Source: Apostichopus japonicus
Taxonomy: Eukaryota > Echinodermata > Holothuroidea > Aspidochirotida > Stichopodidae
Length of the DNA: 64,000 nucleotides
Assembly: GCF_037975245.1 (NCBI RefSeq)
Contig: NC_092575.1
Coordinates: 1,193,001 to 1,257,000, forward strand
Direction: 5' to 3'
Positions 53,822 to 64,000 of this stretch are shown piece by piece. The notes under the pieces were generated by a model. That model did not search any database. It was given only the letters and a program-made list of their open reading frames with translations, and was not told where the DNA came from. Position numbers and translations under genes: made by a program. The stretch's first letter is position 1. Every line of letters begins with the position of its first letter.

Positions 53822-56800
53822 GTATGTATAACTAAAGTGCTCGTGTTCAGTGATATGTTGCATACACAAAAAGTGGATCGGTGACGTAACTTAGTGGGGA
53901 GGGGTATCACCCCACTCAAAAACTGGATCGTGACTTAAGTTAGTGGGGGAGGAGTATCACCCCACTTCCACCTTCAGTCGGGGTTAAATCGTTAAGATTG
54001 TCTCGTGAATCATAAATACATGTAGTCTTGCCAAATAGTGATTTTTTTTTTTAAATTTAACTCTAAAACTAGTAAGTTGCTTTTAATCTTCTTCTTTTGT
54101 AAAATAACTTTAATAAAGATTCACTTCTCGAAAGAGTGATCATTTGGGCTAGACACTCTGAAATTCAACCAGTCATTGGCCCCTTTGTGATTTATGATTT
54201 TCCGCACTGACGTCATTCTGACGTAATGAACGGTATAAACACGCATTGACTTTATATAATGTGCACATGATAGGAGGCTTATCCTATCTTGTGATATCAA
54301 TCGCTGTACTTTACGTTGCGCAGGTCTATATATATATCATTTCACGGTTTAAGCCAAATGTCGGAGAGAAACACATTTTTACGAAGCAATAAGAAAAGCT
54401 AATTGAAACCAGCGATCAAGCAATGTGGGTATATAAGGTTCATCTAGTAGGATCAAAAGTGCAATGTTGATCAAACTAATTTCAAACCTCTATGGGTGGT
54501 TTTCAGAATAAAGTTACCGACTTATGTTTGGCGCCAAGCAGAGCTCACCGCGACGGTACAGACTCATAAGTGGGATCATTTAAATGGAATTTAACAAATG
54601 TATATATAAATATATAAATTTTTATGTATATATCTTGGGAAGTAAAACTTGAAGTTTCGACCACAAAGCGTAACCTGCATGTGTAAAGAACATAGTTCCT
54701 TTACTTTGTATGGGTATTTTATGGCGAAATGTACATTCGGTGTTAGAACTTGTATGGGTACTATAGGCCAATACATATATGTATGTATAAGAGGGTAAAC
54801 GAATTATACACATCCAATTTGGACGTTATATAACACTGACTTAAAGGTATGCTATAGTGGCCCCAAATATGCTAGATATTCAAATATGGTCACATTTGGT
54901 TAACATTCTTAAACTGTTTTTATTACAACATTCGAGGAAATTTTCCTCACTGGGACATTCAGTCATCTTGTATGTAATGTCTGAGAACAATTTGGAGAGT
55001 AAACACCTCCAGGAAAGTACTTTTTTTTTAAAAATTTCTAGCAATTATAGCGTGCTATAAATTGGGGTCTTTACTGACTTCCTTTAAACATTAGGTTCTT
55101 GGAAATGGTTCATTCGCGGTTATAAATATTCATGAAAGTTTGGCTCGTGACGCGACTATCTGCATGGACGCATTGGAATTACGAAGAACAGCTATAGGGA
55201 AGCAATTAACCTAGTCTGAGTGCTCACTCTGCATGCGATAAAGCTGTGGGTTGGGATTTCTCCGTGAATTTTAAAACGTACATTATTAATATAAAACTTA
55301 GTAAAACGTACGTTAATTATATAGCGCCTTCATTGTTTATTATACATATAAATACTGTCGGCAGACGAAGATTTTTGCTGTCCAGCATTGCACTATGTTG
55401 TGTAAATTCTCTTTTCGTACATGTACAACAAAAACAAAAAACATACTGCGCATTATGACGTCAGAATTTCTTTTATATTAAAAGCATATACATACCCGGA
55501 TGAACTACATATGTGGTTACCCCGGTGTCTTCCAGTTTAGCAGCTAGGACTCTCGTGAATAAAATGTTGGCCAGTTTGCTCCTAGTGTAACTTTTGATTC
55601 GCCCTTCACTTTGCGTTAAGTTGTCAAAATTGAGAACCCCGAGTCGATAAGCCAGTGAAGAGACATTTACCACTCTAGATGGGGTACTCTCTTTTAATCT
55701 GTCCATTAAGAGATTTGTGAGCAGGAAATGACCCAAATGGTTGACCCCAAAGGATAGTTCATAACCTTCAGTCGTTTGATAGTTATTTGCGTTTATAGTA
55801 CCTGGGGAAAGAGAGTGACATAATAGGAACGATAGTGGCTATAATTGTCCGTATTTTCGTTATTTTATTTTATTTATTTCTATTACTTTCTTTGTTTATA
55901 TTTTGAACCGTTTGGCAGATACATATTCCTGACACATATATATATTACATTTTTATTACAAGAATGTTACTTTCATTTAATCATTTATGATTTGTGTATG
56001 CCATTCATTATTCAGAACAAACGTCGAGTAGTATAAGGATAACTTCACCTGTTTATGAGTATACATAAAAGACTTGAAGTTAGTCCACACTCGTATACTC
56101 GTGTGCTGAAATAGTTACATGTACTCGTGGATGAGTACTCGATTAGTACTCGGGGCATTTTAGAAATCTACTATTGCTATTAGTGCCACACTTTTAAGTA
56201 CTCGCACTGTCACCAATTAGAATTCCAATCTTGTATACTCATACTCATGCTGTTGTACTCGTATTCATACTGTTGTACTCATATCCATGCTGTTGTACTC
56301 GTATTCATGCTGTTGTACTCATATCCATGCTGTTATACTCGTATTCATTACGTTGTACTCGTACTCTTGTTGGTGTCAGTGGCACAGGAAGGTACTTTTG
56401 AGTGGGGGGCTGAAGACTGATGGCCGGCCTGGGGGAGGGGTCTAAGGGGAGGGGTGTCCCCCTCCCCTTTGGAATTTTTTTGCATTTCCAGGTGGCCTCA
56501 GATGCAATTTGGTGCAATATATAGCACACTTCAACACCCACTCCATTGTGTAAATAATTTTGCATATTCACCTGGCCTTAGATGCAATTTGGTGCTCCAA
56601 ATGAGATTTTTTTTCCCATTTGGAAGTGAAAAATGGGTTTTCTGACTTGCGAAGCGGGGGGGGGGGGGGCGGAATGATACTTCCGCCCCCCCATATTTTT
56701 TACTGGGGGGCTGGCGCCCCAGGTTCCTACGCCCTTGGTTGGTGTACTCGTATCATCATGATGTTGTACTCGTATTAATGATGTTGTACTCGTACTCCTG

Positions 56801-58555
56801 CTGTTGCAATCGTATTCATGCTGTTGTACTCGTATTTATGTTGTTGTACTTGTGTTAATGATGTTGTACTCGTACTAATGCAGTTGTACTCGTATTCAAA
56901 CTGTAGTATTTGAACCCATGCTGTTGTATTCGTGCCCATGCTGTTGTATTCGTGCCCATGCTGTTGTATTCGTACCAATGCTTGTTGTACTCGTACTCAT
57001 GCTGTTTTATTCACTCTATAAGTGTTGTATACTTATCACTGGCACCATACAAATACACGCACTTACACACAAACAATGAATCTGATAGCAATAGGATGGG
57101 ATTTAATGTTAGTGATAAAAACAATTGTGAATTACATTGGTGTGCATGATTGTATAAATTTCAACCACACATCTTACGTCATAATCTTACTCACGTGATG
57201 ACCCGCTGGTTCTCATGGTTACAGGTTCACGACTCATGTCAATGTATCTTATGTTATTTTTATACCTTCAACAGATTCTCTTCTTCCTATTATTATTATT
57301 ATTAATTTTTCTTATATTTAGATCTTAACCTACAAACACAGACTATATACCGCGGCAAAACCGCAGAAACCTTTGAAACCACGAAGTAAATCATGCAACC
57401 ACCGACATCGGGTTAACCGCGGTCTTGACCACCGTCTAGTTGATACCCTAAAATCGAAACAGTTGGCCCATTCAACGAAACCTCATATCGTCTTTGTTTT
57501 GTTGTCTGGATCGTTTGTACAGCCTCAATACCAGAACAAGAACGAATAAACAACACTGTCACTTCCTGGTTCCCCCCCCCCCTATCATCAGGCTCTTTGA
57601 CCCCCTACTCCCAACACATCTTCCCCCATCGTAATGATAATAGAGCAGACAAAGGGTGAATTATTAAGTATATAAGTCCCCTCCCCCCCCCTTTTGTTTT
57701 CAACAATTTCTGCTTGACATAATTTTATCAATTATGATTTTATGTGATTGAGTTTCCACGCGTTTCCTAACTTGCGTTTGTAAATATTTTGTCTCCATGC
57801 GTTATATAGCTTTGGATCACCATGACAACACGTGAATACCATCCGTCGTACATGAAGATATCATTTCAGTAAAAATCGACTTCCTCTTAATATAATGGTT
57901 TTATATAAAACTGTTTATCGATATACTGGGTATGTAAAATACTTACCTTGTGTCAGTGTCAGTCAGCAGAAATATTTAACGGACGCGAAACAGACAAAAT
58001 TATTATTGGCAATGAAACTCCAATAATGCGTTACCTGTTCACTTCCTGTATATATATAGCCTATACGTCAACAACGGCAGTTTTATTCTTTGTCAAAGTT
58101 TAAAATGGAAATTTTAAATAGTTATAACCATTGTTGTTTGCGTAAGTAATGACCAATACGAAAAGTTACAACAAATATAGTAAGGTCCAAACAGAGCTGA
58201 CTACCACCCCCCCCCCACCCCTCCACATCTCCCTCTAAGGCCCTTCTCTCTTCCTTCACCAGTCCCCACTCCCCTCCCTTGTTTGGGGGAAGCTACTTTT
58301 AGTTGTTCCTACCTGCGTTATTTATGAGAACATGAAGCTGCTGCTCTTGTGTAAGAAATTCACTGGCAAATTGACGAATAGAAGTAAAGCTGGATAAATC
58401 TAACTGCATAAAGACGATCGATTTGCTGCCTGTCTCGGCTCGCAGCTCATTCTCGACTTCAACGCCTCTGGCCCGGTCTCTACACGCCAAAATGACTCGA
58501 GCCCCACGAGAAGCAAGGACCCGGGCTGTCTCCTTACCTATTCCACTACTAGCAC
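50292..58555 (-). CDS. retinol-dehydrogenase-like SDR, three 3' exons
   Basis: Minus-strand exons in coding order 58555-58313, 55801-55496 and 50563-50292, each joining with a split Gly codon (G|GT). Exon 1 here has the NAD(P)-binding [31 protein letters not shown] and VLINNAG. Exon 2 has [27 protein letters not shown] with the catalytic Ser, the YTRSK active site and VVHPG. Exon 3 has [30 protein letters not shown] and a short tail ending EAGPSN. This order and the PLEGAQxSxxCAVA motif fit RDH11-14/DHRS13-type enzymes, which reduce or oxidise retinoids and other lipophilic carbonyls, usually at ER or mitochondrial membranes. About 30-60 N-terminal residues, including any membrane anchor, were not found. 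Introns are large (2.5 and 4.9 kb). Confidence 0.92.
51204..51244. repeat. (TA)n microsatellite
   Basis: TA run beside the tRNA-like insertion; a second, interrupted ATATATCGTAATG/(TA)n stretch lies at 51610-51720. Confidence 0.95.
51238..51634 (-). mobile_element. tRNA-derived SINE-like insertion with 24-bp direct repeats
   Basis: A 24-bp direct repeat (ATATATAAATGAAAATCGTA then ATGA) flanks a 349-bp body. In it, 51366-51295 on the minus strand is tRNA-sized (72 nt), with an A-box-like TAGCCTAGTGGTTAGG, a B-box GGTTCGAATCC and a 7-bp acceptor-like stem with one mismatch. It sits in an intron of the SDR gene. Confidence 0.6.
53774..53820. repeat. (TA)n microsatellite
   Basis: Uninterrupted TA run in the SDR intron. 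The apparent frames across it are artefacts. Confidence 0.95.
53868..53968. repeat. two-copy tandem duplication of about 53 bp
   Basis: Two diverged copies of AACTGGATCGTGAC...TTAGTGGGGAGGGGTATCACCCCACT. Each copy contains an inverted GGGG...CCCC segment. Confidence 0.75.
56215..57020. repeat. 20-bp minisatellite (CTGTTGTACTCGTATTCATG)
   Basis: Roughly 20 diverged copies of the 20-bp unit in two blocks, 56240-56376 and 56738-57010, interrupted by the small hAT-like element at 56377-56737. Apparent reading frames rich in Tyr/Asn/Gln are repeat translations. Confidence 0.9.
56377..56737. mobile_element. hAT-like MITE, 361 bp
   Basis: Ends CAGTGGCACAGGAA and (reverse complement of the right end) CAAGGGCGTAGGAA are imperfect inverted repeats, flanked by an 8-bp direct duplication GTTGGTGT (56369-56376 and 56738-56745). 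The G/C-rich subterminal runs (GTGGGGGGCTG / CTGGGGGGCTGG) resemble those of the 2.09-kb element at 47.2 kb. It holds an internal pair of GGCCT[CT]AGATGCAATTTGGTGC repeats. Confidence 0.8.
57021..58312. other. SDR intron, no exon seen
   Basis: Contains a (TTA)n-like tract near 57290 and several C-runs (57575, 57685, 58208). The donor-like ACTTAC on the plus strand near 57945 does not open a frame that fits the SDR. Confidence 0.5.
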
Positions 58556-59405
58556 CTGAAAATATGAATAAATCGAGTAATGGCGTAGAATAATTATTCG
58601 GTAATTTATAGTTTATTAAACTATAGATAAAAAATTAGCTTCCGTTTTTCTTACTAGGCTATTTAATTTATTTTATTTAAATTTGTTTTAATATATTTTC
58701 TTATCTGTAGATTAGTCATATCAGAGTTTCCAGGTCGTCCTTGTGATCCGTCAAATTGTTGCCAATTTTTGGCCACAAATTGAGCAAAATAAAATAAATA
58801 AGGATATAAAAAAGTATAACATAATATATCAATATTAGATATATATATAAGATATATAAATAAGCCAATAAACAAAACAGCAATCCACCAAAGCATGTCT
58901 AGGTCTTTGTGCCAAAAAACCAAACCAAACATTGGCCCTACGGTTTTGGACCACACACTGAATATTTCTCACATCGATTAAATCCCCATATACTCTCCGT
59001 TTCTTTCGCTTTTAAATGCTATACTGGATCTTTGTTGTGGGTAACAGTTGAATAAATTCGCCTGTCACCACAACAGTTGACACAGAAACAAATCATCAAT
59101 CACTGGGGATATGCAGGGTTGAGAACCCAATTGTCTTCGCTTTAACCCTAACACCTGCATCCCGTTACAATGAGATTGGTGTTACAATTGAAGAAGTATA
59201 GGAATATTAAAGGAGCTTTCTGTACACAAAACTTAATCCAACTCATGTTTAAAATCATGAATGGCCGACTATAGTATAGATAAATGTTTAGTTCCCCAAA
59301 GAGCCTCTCGCACCCCACCAGCAAATAAACCGATTACGCCCCGATCCGCTTCGGGTAAGACCCACAAACCCCACCCTGACAGACAAACACATACGTACAT
59401 TCAAT

Positions 59406-59456
<51 letters not shown>

Positions 59457-61965
59457 ATGTATGTATATATATATATGTGAATATATATATATATATTTAT
59501 GCATATTTTGATTTATATACATATATTTACAACGTTCTAAAATTCTTAACAGCTCCTTTAAGGAAGATACCCACGAGAGTAGAAACACATATAGACCGGA
59601 TTTAAGTGAAAATTGACGATCCTTTTGCTAGAATGAGAACAATAAACTTGACCCATCACCTGAAGTGGCCCCAGGGCCTGCCCAAAACCAAGCTTATTTA
59701 AATTACCTCATCAGACTGAAATCACGTTCTTTATTGGGGATTATTACTTCCTCGTGGAATGGAAGAAGTGTAAACTTTAAACAATATTGACAAGAAATTC
59801 AATGCATTAGTACAGTGTGCGCCCCCGTGAGATTTACGTAAAATAGAAAATAGAAAAGTTTGTGAACTTAATACGAAAAAGAAAACACATTTTATCCTAT
59901 ACTTCTCCTATACATTATGTTATAGTCTGTGCATGTGACTTATAAAGGGTATACGAATCACATAATAGTCGTACTATATACACCCTGATGGGTGAACACC
60001 CTAGAGACAGCCCAAAAGTTCTTTTCAAAATATCTCGCAGCGAGCTCATTTACTATATAATTGAAAAACTTCTCGAAAGATCACGAAATTTGTATCATAT
60101 TCATAGCGCTTAATTCCAATCATAACACCCGGAACGCTCGGCTGAATATTTTTACTGTGCGTATAGCGTCTTTGAATATGAAAGAGAAACGGGCACGACT
60201 TTATAACGGTGCCTTTATTTGTGGTACGTTAAATACACACCGTTGTTGAGAGGGAAGATCCATTGCAAATATATGTGTTTAGCAAAAGGCTATAACTATA
60301 AGTACATGTCTATTTATATGTACAAGTACGTTGATTAGTATATAGGCCTATTTCGCGAGGTATGTTATTTTTATATATGTGACACAAAGGTGAATAAACT
60401 GCCTCAATCAGATCACCAGTGTAAACTTGAAAAAGACAAAGATTATCACAAATATCTTAAGCTGGGCCACGTTAAATATGATTTTCAAAGAGGTATTCCA
60501 AACCTGCCACAAAATGCTATGCTCATTATAGTATTGACAGTTTGCGTCAAGCTATAGTATATCTAGGAAGTTTTGTGTCTATATGCATTGCAACTGAATA
60601 TAGTTCAAGTACACCGTGCCATGCAGGCAGCAGTAATTCAAGCTCGTTATTATAGTGTGGGAACGAATTATAATCCCTGAGTACGAGCAAAAGTACAAAG
60701 GCTCGAGCTTCCCTGGATCTCGAAGTTTAAGATTCATGAACTATCTTTATTATGAAAACTATTCTTATTATGAAAACTATTTTACAAGAATAATCTTGTA
60801 TAATTGAACACTTAATATCAAGTATATAGGCTATATAGGCCTTTATGATATTGTTTCAATCTATATCGAAACAGAAACTATACTTCTTAACTTCATTATT
60901 CTCTGTCAAGGATATTTTATCAATAGTATAGGCCTGATGCAGACTCGTTTTCAGATTTCATGACACCAGTAAACTATATACGATAAGCCTCATATTGAGA
61001 AAGACCATGTAGTCAGTTACGTCGAATGTCCAAGAAAGTAAATATGTTATTGCAATTTATATCTGTCATATAGGTTTCTTAGTAACCCGATCGTGATATT
61101 GTTGCGATATACGAGATTTCGAAAATGTCTGGGGAAAGGGGGAGGGGAATAGTGGGGGGATTGAAAAGGGCTTTTGTATGGCTGGTGAGCGACTGCGACC
61201 GACAGCAATTGCAGCACAGAAACTGGGGAAGGAGTGGGAGTGGGGGGGGAGGGGTCATGACGAGGGCATGCATCCGTCACTTCGTAACTTCTGCGTCCAT
61301 GATTTTACAGCATCAGAACAGTTGGGAAGACCAAGAACCATAGGGTCAGACAAGCGAAGCTATATAGGAAGAATTTACGGCATAATAATGAAGTTACACG
61401 TTGTATGATCGTACCCCTGCAGGGGGCGCATTAGCTACATTCTGAACCTTGGCAGGGCTTGAACTAAGTATACCAAAAATTCCATTTTTGTATCAACCTC
61501 ACTGACAGATTTTGTGCGTCGTTCGGATATCAATAAATGTCGAGGCTTTCAACAAATGACGTCTGAAACTATTCCAACGTGAACTTATAGTTTAATATGT
61601 CATGATAACAAGGATATTACAGATCATCGCTGAAGTTCTCCGAATCCAAATTGATGTTACGTAAATTCTTATTTATAACTTTTACTTGCATTTTCTACTC
61701 TGCAACGAGTCTGCGAATACTATAGTGGGCTACCGTCGTTTAGTAGTATAGGCTACATCATACAGGCTTCTATATGCCTATACCTCCTTCTACAAGGTTG
61801 TAAAATGAATGTTAGCATTAACAATTTGTATATAAAGTTAGTCCTATAAGCATACTCTTTCTTCCCGGTCTGTAGACGTCACCAAAAGTTTATAAAGAAA
61901 GCCACCCTCACTTGGTTTTAAGAGCCTGAGAATCCAAAAACTCTCTAATTGTACTACCACAGCTA
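58556..61965. other. presumed SDR 5' intron, no coding exon seen
   Basis: Includes TA/GTATATAT runs at 59404-59505 and dispersed TATAGGCCTA words at 60340-60910. The missing SDR N-terminal exon was searched for here and not found. Confidence 0.45.
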
Positions 61966-62240
61966 TCGGCCCCAGTCCCCTAACATTGGGACACTATCGG
62001 CCCCAGTCCCCTAACATTGGGACACTCTCGGCCCAGTACCCTAACACTGGGACACTCTCGGCCCCAGTCCCCTAACACTGGGACACTCTCGGCCCAGTAC
62101 CCTAACACTGGGACACTCTCGGCCCCAGTCCCCTAACACTGGGACACTCTCGGCCCCAGTCCCCTAACACTGGGACACTCTCGGCCCCATTACCCTAACA
62201 TTGGGACACCCTTGACCCCAATAACCTAACATTGGGAATG
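61966..62240. repeat. 31-bp minisatellite
   Basis: About nine copies of a 31-bp unit with CGGCCCCAGTCCCCTAACAT and TGGGACACT at regular spacing (61967, 61998, 62029...). The last copies are diverged. Confidence 0.92.
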
Positions 62241-63806
62241 GCTAGTGTAATCATGGCGTATAGGCTAACTCATCATCGTGGAATTACATATTATGTACCT
62301 AGCACGTACCACAATGCTTCCGTATACTAAATGTGTATAGTGTACAAACGGACAACCGTAAACCAAGTAGTCTCCACATGTAGCCTAGCTACACCACACT
62401 GAATGGGAATCCTTTGAAATGTAAAGAGATTTGGAGTTTCTTTGAAATCTTTTAGAGATGAGAGAGGTGAGATGTTTGGAAAGAATTAGCGATCTCTATA
62501 ATACATCTCTGTAGACATATAAGTGTACATGATTGGAACAAGGTTAAAGAGCTTAGGTTGCCGTACGTGTACCGTATACTAAGTTTATGCATAGCCTTTT
62601 TCAATCTCTATTGCATTGATTAAAGGGGACTATACACAGTTAACTCGAGAAGAATTTCACTGCAAGATTTATTCGGCTATTGGAACTTCTCAATAATTTC
62701 TCGGCCTCTGGTTATCACTAGTATAATCATGTACTAAATGTATTGAACGCCTCTCAATTACGGCTAAATCATTGATACAACGTCGGCTACACTGTTCAAA
62801 TCATAAGGTCATAATTATTTTGGGTCAATTCTCAACCACAAAAGAACTACAAACAATAAAGCAGAAATTCACCATATTTTGTCATTGCCAAATTTTGTAA
62901 ACATGTTACTTGAGGCCAATCAAATCTTCTCCCTGTGTATTTATAATGACGTTATAACGACGTTGTAACGACGTTGTAATGACGTTAGAAGTTGTGTACT
63001 AGACTAAGTAGTCCAGCCACTTTGTAAATATAGTCCAGCTATGGTTGCATCTAATGGATCATATCCTAGAAGCAGTAAAAAAACACAAAACTACACCCTG
63101 AAGCGAAAGCAGCTGTCAAACGGGTGACAACCAAAACTAATATATTTGTGCCTATAGTCAATCCGCTTTAAAGGTATCTTCATCTTTGCAAATCTCTTTT
63201 TGGAGAATTCTAAAATCCTCGGTGGGATAAAGTTTCTCAAACCTCTGCCATGAGTCATTTCAAGGAGTTTTCGCCGGTTGCAGTCCGGTGACCCCGTGTC
63301 CTCAATAGCATATCGTATGTACTAAAATGCCACAGAAATGAAACATAACGCGGGAAATAATTACAGCTTTCCAGGCGTCATCTATTGTATTCTGGAAATG
63401 TTCCCACAGGAAAGGAATATCGTAAATTCGTGTTTGAGGGGTTTATAATAAGTATAGGCCGCACACCACTTTGACGGTATATGTACATGATGATAGTGAA
63501 GAGAATATATGCAATATACGGCATATATGCATTTATCCTACCACAATTGCCTATATACTGATGCATTGTATAGGCGAGGTGCTGCATGCATGCGCTCCCT
63601 AATGATGTCACTCGATATATTGCAGCTCCATCGCAATTCCCTGTATAGAGGTGATTGATATGAGCTTTTCTCATAAATTATACGTTCAGCCCCTTCCCTC
63701 CACCCCCACCCAATAGGCTCAAAGCAACGCTGATCAGTATATATATTTATCAGAAACGGCTGATCTTTTTTTTGTCTCACAATTGTTCTCACAATGCGCA
63801 GCTCAC
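62241..63806. other. no gene seen
   Basis: AT-rich sequence. An 11-bp GACGTTGTAAC repeat (four copies) lies at 62947-62990. A donor-like site on the minus strand (CCCGCCCTG|GTAAGTGAG) ends at 63808, with possible exonic sequence above it, but no coding start fits the SDR frame. Confidence 0.45.
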
Positions 63807-64000
63807 TTACCAGGGCGGGTGTGCGCCTGACCAGGCAACGTTGACCGTGATCATACCGTGTATCATACTTGCATCTGAAAGTTTGATCTCTTTGCCCCAC
63901 GACCGTTAATATTGTCAATTGTTATCAATTAACAGCTTTTCTTTCCTAATTGCCTGATTTTATTTGTTTACTGTCCACTCGCTCACCGAATGGCTTCTGT

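Larger units (their letters stand above)
51721..55495. other. SDR intron, no exon seen
   Basis: AT-rich, with a C/A homopolymer junction (53399-53422) and TA tracts. The short open frames have no recognisable family. Confidence 0.5.

Noticed and set aside
56305-56978. Tyr/Asn/Gln-rich minus-strand frames
   Set aside because: They translate the 20-bp minisatellite; the repeat length is not a multiple of three and the frames are interrupted.
59261-59605. Frame with Tyr/Ile repeats near 59.4 kb
   Set aside because: Most of it is a translated TATATG/(TA)n tract, and the rest has no recognisable domain.
61966-62240. Regularly spaced 31-bp repeats that look superficially like a CRISPR array
   Set aside because: The units are head-to-tail with no unique spacers, in a eukaryotic context without cas-like genes. 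It is a minisatellite.
63808-63999. Minus-strand exon with a strong donor as the missing N-terminus of the SDR
   Set aside because: The phase needed to make the Gly codon gives a frame (LPGQAHTRP) with an upstream stop and no ATG, and no resemblance to SDR N-termini. It could still be 5' UTR.

Overview
The window is animal nuclear DNA. Genes are split by large introns with GT-AG junctions, the sequence is AT-rich with many (TA)n and poly-G/C runs, and minisatellites and DNA-transposon remnants are frequent. The gene content (SLC22-like transporter, QPRT, glycogenin, retinol-dehydrogenase-like SDR) and the repeat style suggest a marine invertebrate deuterostome such as an echinoderm. That placement is inference. 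All gene models were built by reading exons, splice sites and codon phase by eye.

Layout. 0.2-2.5 kb: 3' exons of an SLC22-type transporter (+). 2.5-5.1 kb: satellite and tandem duplications. 5-9.6 kb: no coding gene, but a repeat with a 42-bp perfect palindrome and a probable promoter and non-coding first exon near 7.3 kb. 9.66-17.54 kb (+): a six-exon gene for a protein of about 1217 residues. It is built from three copies of a two-exon DNA-binding-like unit, with AT-hooks and acidic, Gln-rich linkers. I see no enzyme domain, and it is my main candidate for something undescribed. 17.5-23.2 kb: no coding gene. 23.25-28.7 kb (+): a FLYWCH-finger exon joined in phase to the exons of quinolinate phosphoribosyltransferase, giving a possible chimeric gene. 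31-44.1 kb (+): a glycogenin gene of eight coding exons (415 aa) whose C-terminus reads CVIQ, a CaaX-like prenylation motif. Its first coding intron holds an inverted-repeat-bounded element of about 4.9 kb carrying a broken Cys/His-rich gene. 47.2-49.3 kb: a 2.09-kb hAT-like element with a perfect 8-bp target duplication. 50.3-58.6 kb (-): three 3' exons of a retinol-dehydrogenase-like SDR, with a second small hAT-like insertion inside a minisatellite in one intron. 58.6-64 kb: no coding exon that I can defend, only simple repeats and minisatellites.

The genes have unrelated housekeeping or regulatory roles and there is no sign that they act together. The common theme is transposon input: the triplicated gene and the FLYWCH exon both look derived from transposase-type DNA-binding domains, while other elements sit in introns and between genes.
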